Origin: Pseudolabrys sp.
GTDB taxonomy: Bacteria > Pseudomonadota > Alphaproteobacteria > Rhizobiales > Xanthobacteraceae
Direction: 5' to 3'
DNA length: 8,060 bases
NCBI GenBank assembly: GCA_026125925.1
Contig: JAHCKF010000146.1
Span: 1-8,060, forward strand
Under the pieces are notes generated by a model. It did not search any database and had not been told where the DNA came from. It saw only the letters and a list, made by a program, of their open reading frames with translations. Positions within the stretch are counted from its first letter, which is position 1; each line of letters opens with the position of its first letter. Of this stretch, positions 6,880-8,060 are shown piece by piece. The position numbers and the translations under genes are program-made.

Positions 6880-6910
6880 TTGCCGGCAAACGCCGCCGTT
6901 GCGCTACTAT
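6880..6910 (+). promoter_or_regulatory. Candidate promoter and TTGCCGGCAA palindrome before the aminotransferase
   Basis: TTGCCG (6880-6885) and TACTAT (6905-6910) resemble -35 and -10 boxes, but the spacer is 19 bases, which is long. The -35 is embedded in a perfect 10-bp palindrome, TTGCCGGCAA (6880-6889), near the middle of the 156-bp divergent gap, so it could be an operator acting on either gene. I see no other clear motif in 6803-6958. Confidence 0.35.
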
Positions 6911-6958
6911 GCGGGCTGACTTAGGCGACCGACCGGCCATCGCACAACAAGGTCAAGC

Positions 6959-8060
6959 ATGAACGCCCCCACCTTCGACTTCGCGCCCCTGCTCCGCCCC
7001 GGACTGCCGCAGCCCGCCGCGAAATGGACCGGGCTTGCGCCGTACAATTTCACCGGCGGCAACAACGACGCCGACGAGCTGCCGCTCGACGGCCTGATCG
7101 CGGCGGCAAACTCGGTGATGGCGCGCGAGGGGCGCACGCTTGCGACCTACGGGCTGGAAAGCGGCCCGCAAGGCTACCGGCCGCTACGCGAATTCCTGGC
7201 GGGAAAGCTCAAACGCGATGCGTCCATCGTTTGCTCCGCCGACGACATCCTCATCACCTCGGGCTCGCTCCAGGCGCTCGATCTCGTCAACGGCATCTTC
7301 CTCGCGCCGGGCGACACCGTGATCTGCGAGCGCGACTGCTACCAGGGCACGCTGAATCGCTTCACGCGGCTTGGCGTCACTGCGGTCGGCGTGCCGCTCG
7401 ACCGCGACGGCATGCGGATGGACGCGCTCGCCTCCGCCCTCGCCGATCTCAAGGCTCGCGGCGTGCGGCCGAAGTTCATCTACACCATTCCCACGGTGCA
7501 GAATCCGTCCGCGACCGTGATGAGCGAAGCACGCCGGCGCGAGCTGCTGCAGATCTCCAGCCGGTTTCGCGTACCGATCTTCGAGGACGAGTGCTATGCC
7601 GATCTGGTGTGGGACGGCCGCCGGCCGCAGGCGCTGCGCGGCATGGTCGGGGACGACCAGGTGGTGCACATCGGCTCGTTCTCCAAGTCGATCGCGCCGG
7701 CGTTGCGGCTGGGCTACCTGGTGGCGGGCTGGCCACTGATGAGCCGCATTCTCAGCATCAAGAACGACGGCGGATCCGGCGCCCTGGAGCAGATGGTGCT
7801 GGCCGAGTACTGCCAGGCGCACTTCGAGCCGCACGTGCAGGCGCTGCGACGAACCCTGCGCGGCAAGGTGCAGGCGCTGATGTCGGCGCTGCGTACGCAG
7901 TTCGGCACACAGGTCGAGTTCGACGATCCGGCCGGCGGCATCTTCCTGTGGGTCAAGCTGCCACCGCAGGTGGACACCACGCGCCTGGCACAGGTCGCCC
8001 TGCAGGCCGGCGTGGCGATCAACCCTGGAGCGGAGTGGATGACCGACAGCGTGATCGGAA
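6959..8060 (+). CDS. PLP-dependent aminotransferase, class I/II (partial, 3' end outside window)
   Basis: This is a fold-type I PLP enzyme of the aspartate-aminotransferase superfamily, of the kind annotated as MocR-like or 2-aminoadipate-type aminotransferase, but without a DNA-binding domain. The frame is open from ATG 6959 to the window end (367 residues). Visible are YGLESGPQGYRPLREFL (64-80), ITSGSLQALDL (99-109, phosphate-contact region), YTIPTVQNPSATVMS (175-189, N182/P183), FEDECYADL (208-216, D210 and Y213 contact PLP), and SFSKSIAPALRLGY (240-253) with the PLP lysine K243 and R250. PAGGIFLWV (324-332) begins the small domain. Perhaps the last 30 residues, including the arginine that binds the substrate carboxylate, are missing. 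AAGG (6949-6952) is a modest ribosome-binding site. It is divergent from the CoA-transferase. Substrate not deducible. Confidence 0.92.
   Translation, partial: MNAPTFDFAPLLRPGLPQPAAKWTGLAPYNFTGGNNDADELPLDGLIAAANSVMAREGRTLATYGLESGPQGYRPLREFLAGKLKRDASIVCSADDILITSGSLQALDLVNGIFLAPGDTVICERDCYQGTLNRFTRLGVTAVGVPLDRDGMRMDALASALADLKARGVRPKFIYTIPTVQNPSATVMSEARRRELLQISSRFRVPIFEDECYADLVWDGRRPQALRGMVGDDQVVHIGSFSKSIAPALRLGYLVAGWPLMSRILSIKNDGGSGALEQMVLAEYCQAHFEPHVQALRRTLRGKVQALMSALRTQFGTQVEFDDPAGGIFLWVKLPPQVDTTRLAQVALQAGVAINPGAEWMTDSVIG

Overview
The window (about two thirds G+C by eye) looks like chromosomal DNA of an alphaproteobacterium of the order Hyphomicrobiales, most likely the Bradyrhizobium/Rhodopseudomonas/Pseudolabrys neighbourhood. 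The grounds are the codon use, the dapD-dapE pairing, a compact MscS channel, and palindromic intergenic repeats of a kind I associate with those genera. This placement is inference; no rRNA or other marker gene is present.

Layout. 1-2215 (minus strand): dapD then dapE, two consecutive-branch enzymes of the succinylase route to meso-diaminopimelate and lysine. They are separated by a 137-bp gap carrying two small hairpin repeats, and a third copy lies just beyond dapE. 2216-2321: divergent control region. 2322-2942 (plus): a HupE/UreJ-type nickel/cobalt membrane transporter with a signal peptide. 2997-3042: a strong intrinsic-terminator-like hairpin whose T-tract touches the Shine-Dalgarno of the next gene. 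3057-3944 (plus): an MscS mechanosensitive channel. 3987-4640 (plus): a stand-alone DUF1989 (urea-carboxylase-associated / carboxyguanidine deiminase-like) protein that appears to be transcribed leaderless. 4649-4664: a textbook sigma-54 promoter. 4710-5489 (plus): a periplasmic family-3 solute-binding protein. 5511-5615: a 105-bp element that folds as a four-way junction with no unpaired base at the junction, sitting between convergent genes. 5623-6802 (minus): a CaiB/BaiF family III CoA-transferase with a one-base frameshift at an A7 run. 6803-6958: divergent control region. 6959-8060 (plus): a PLP-dependent fold-type I aminotransferase running off the window.

How it fits together. The most coherent functional story is the DUF1989 gene followed by a sigma-54-driven solute-binding protein. 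Sigma-54 control often signals nitrogen limitation, and DUF1989 relatives deiminate carboxyguanidine, so the pair may belong to the capture and use of a small nitrogen compound. The permease and ATPase of the transporter are not in the window. The other genes are housekeeping or metabolic and not clearly linked. I do not see a defence island, CRISPR array, phage, transposase or tRNA. The least ordinary non-coding signals are the four-way-junction repeat, the sigma-54 site, and the terminator abutting the mscS ribosome-binding site.
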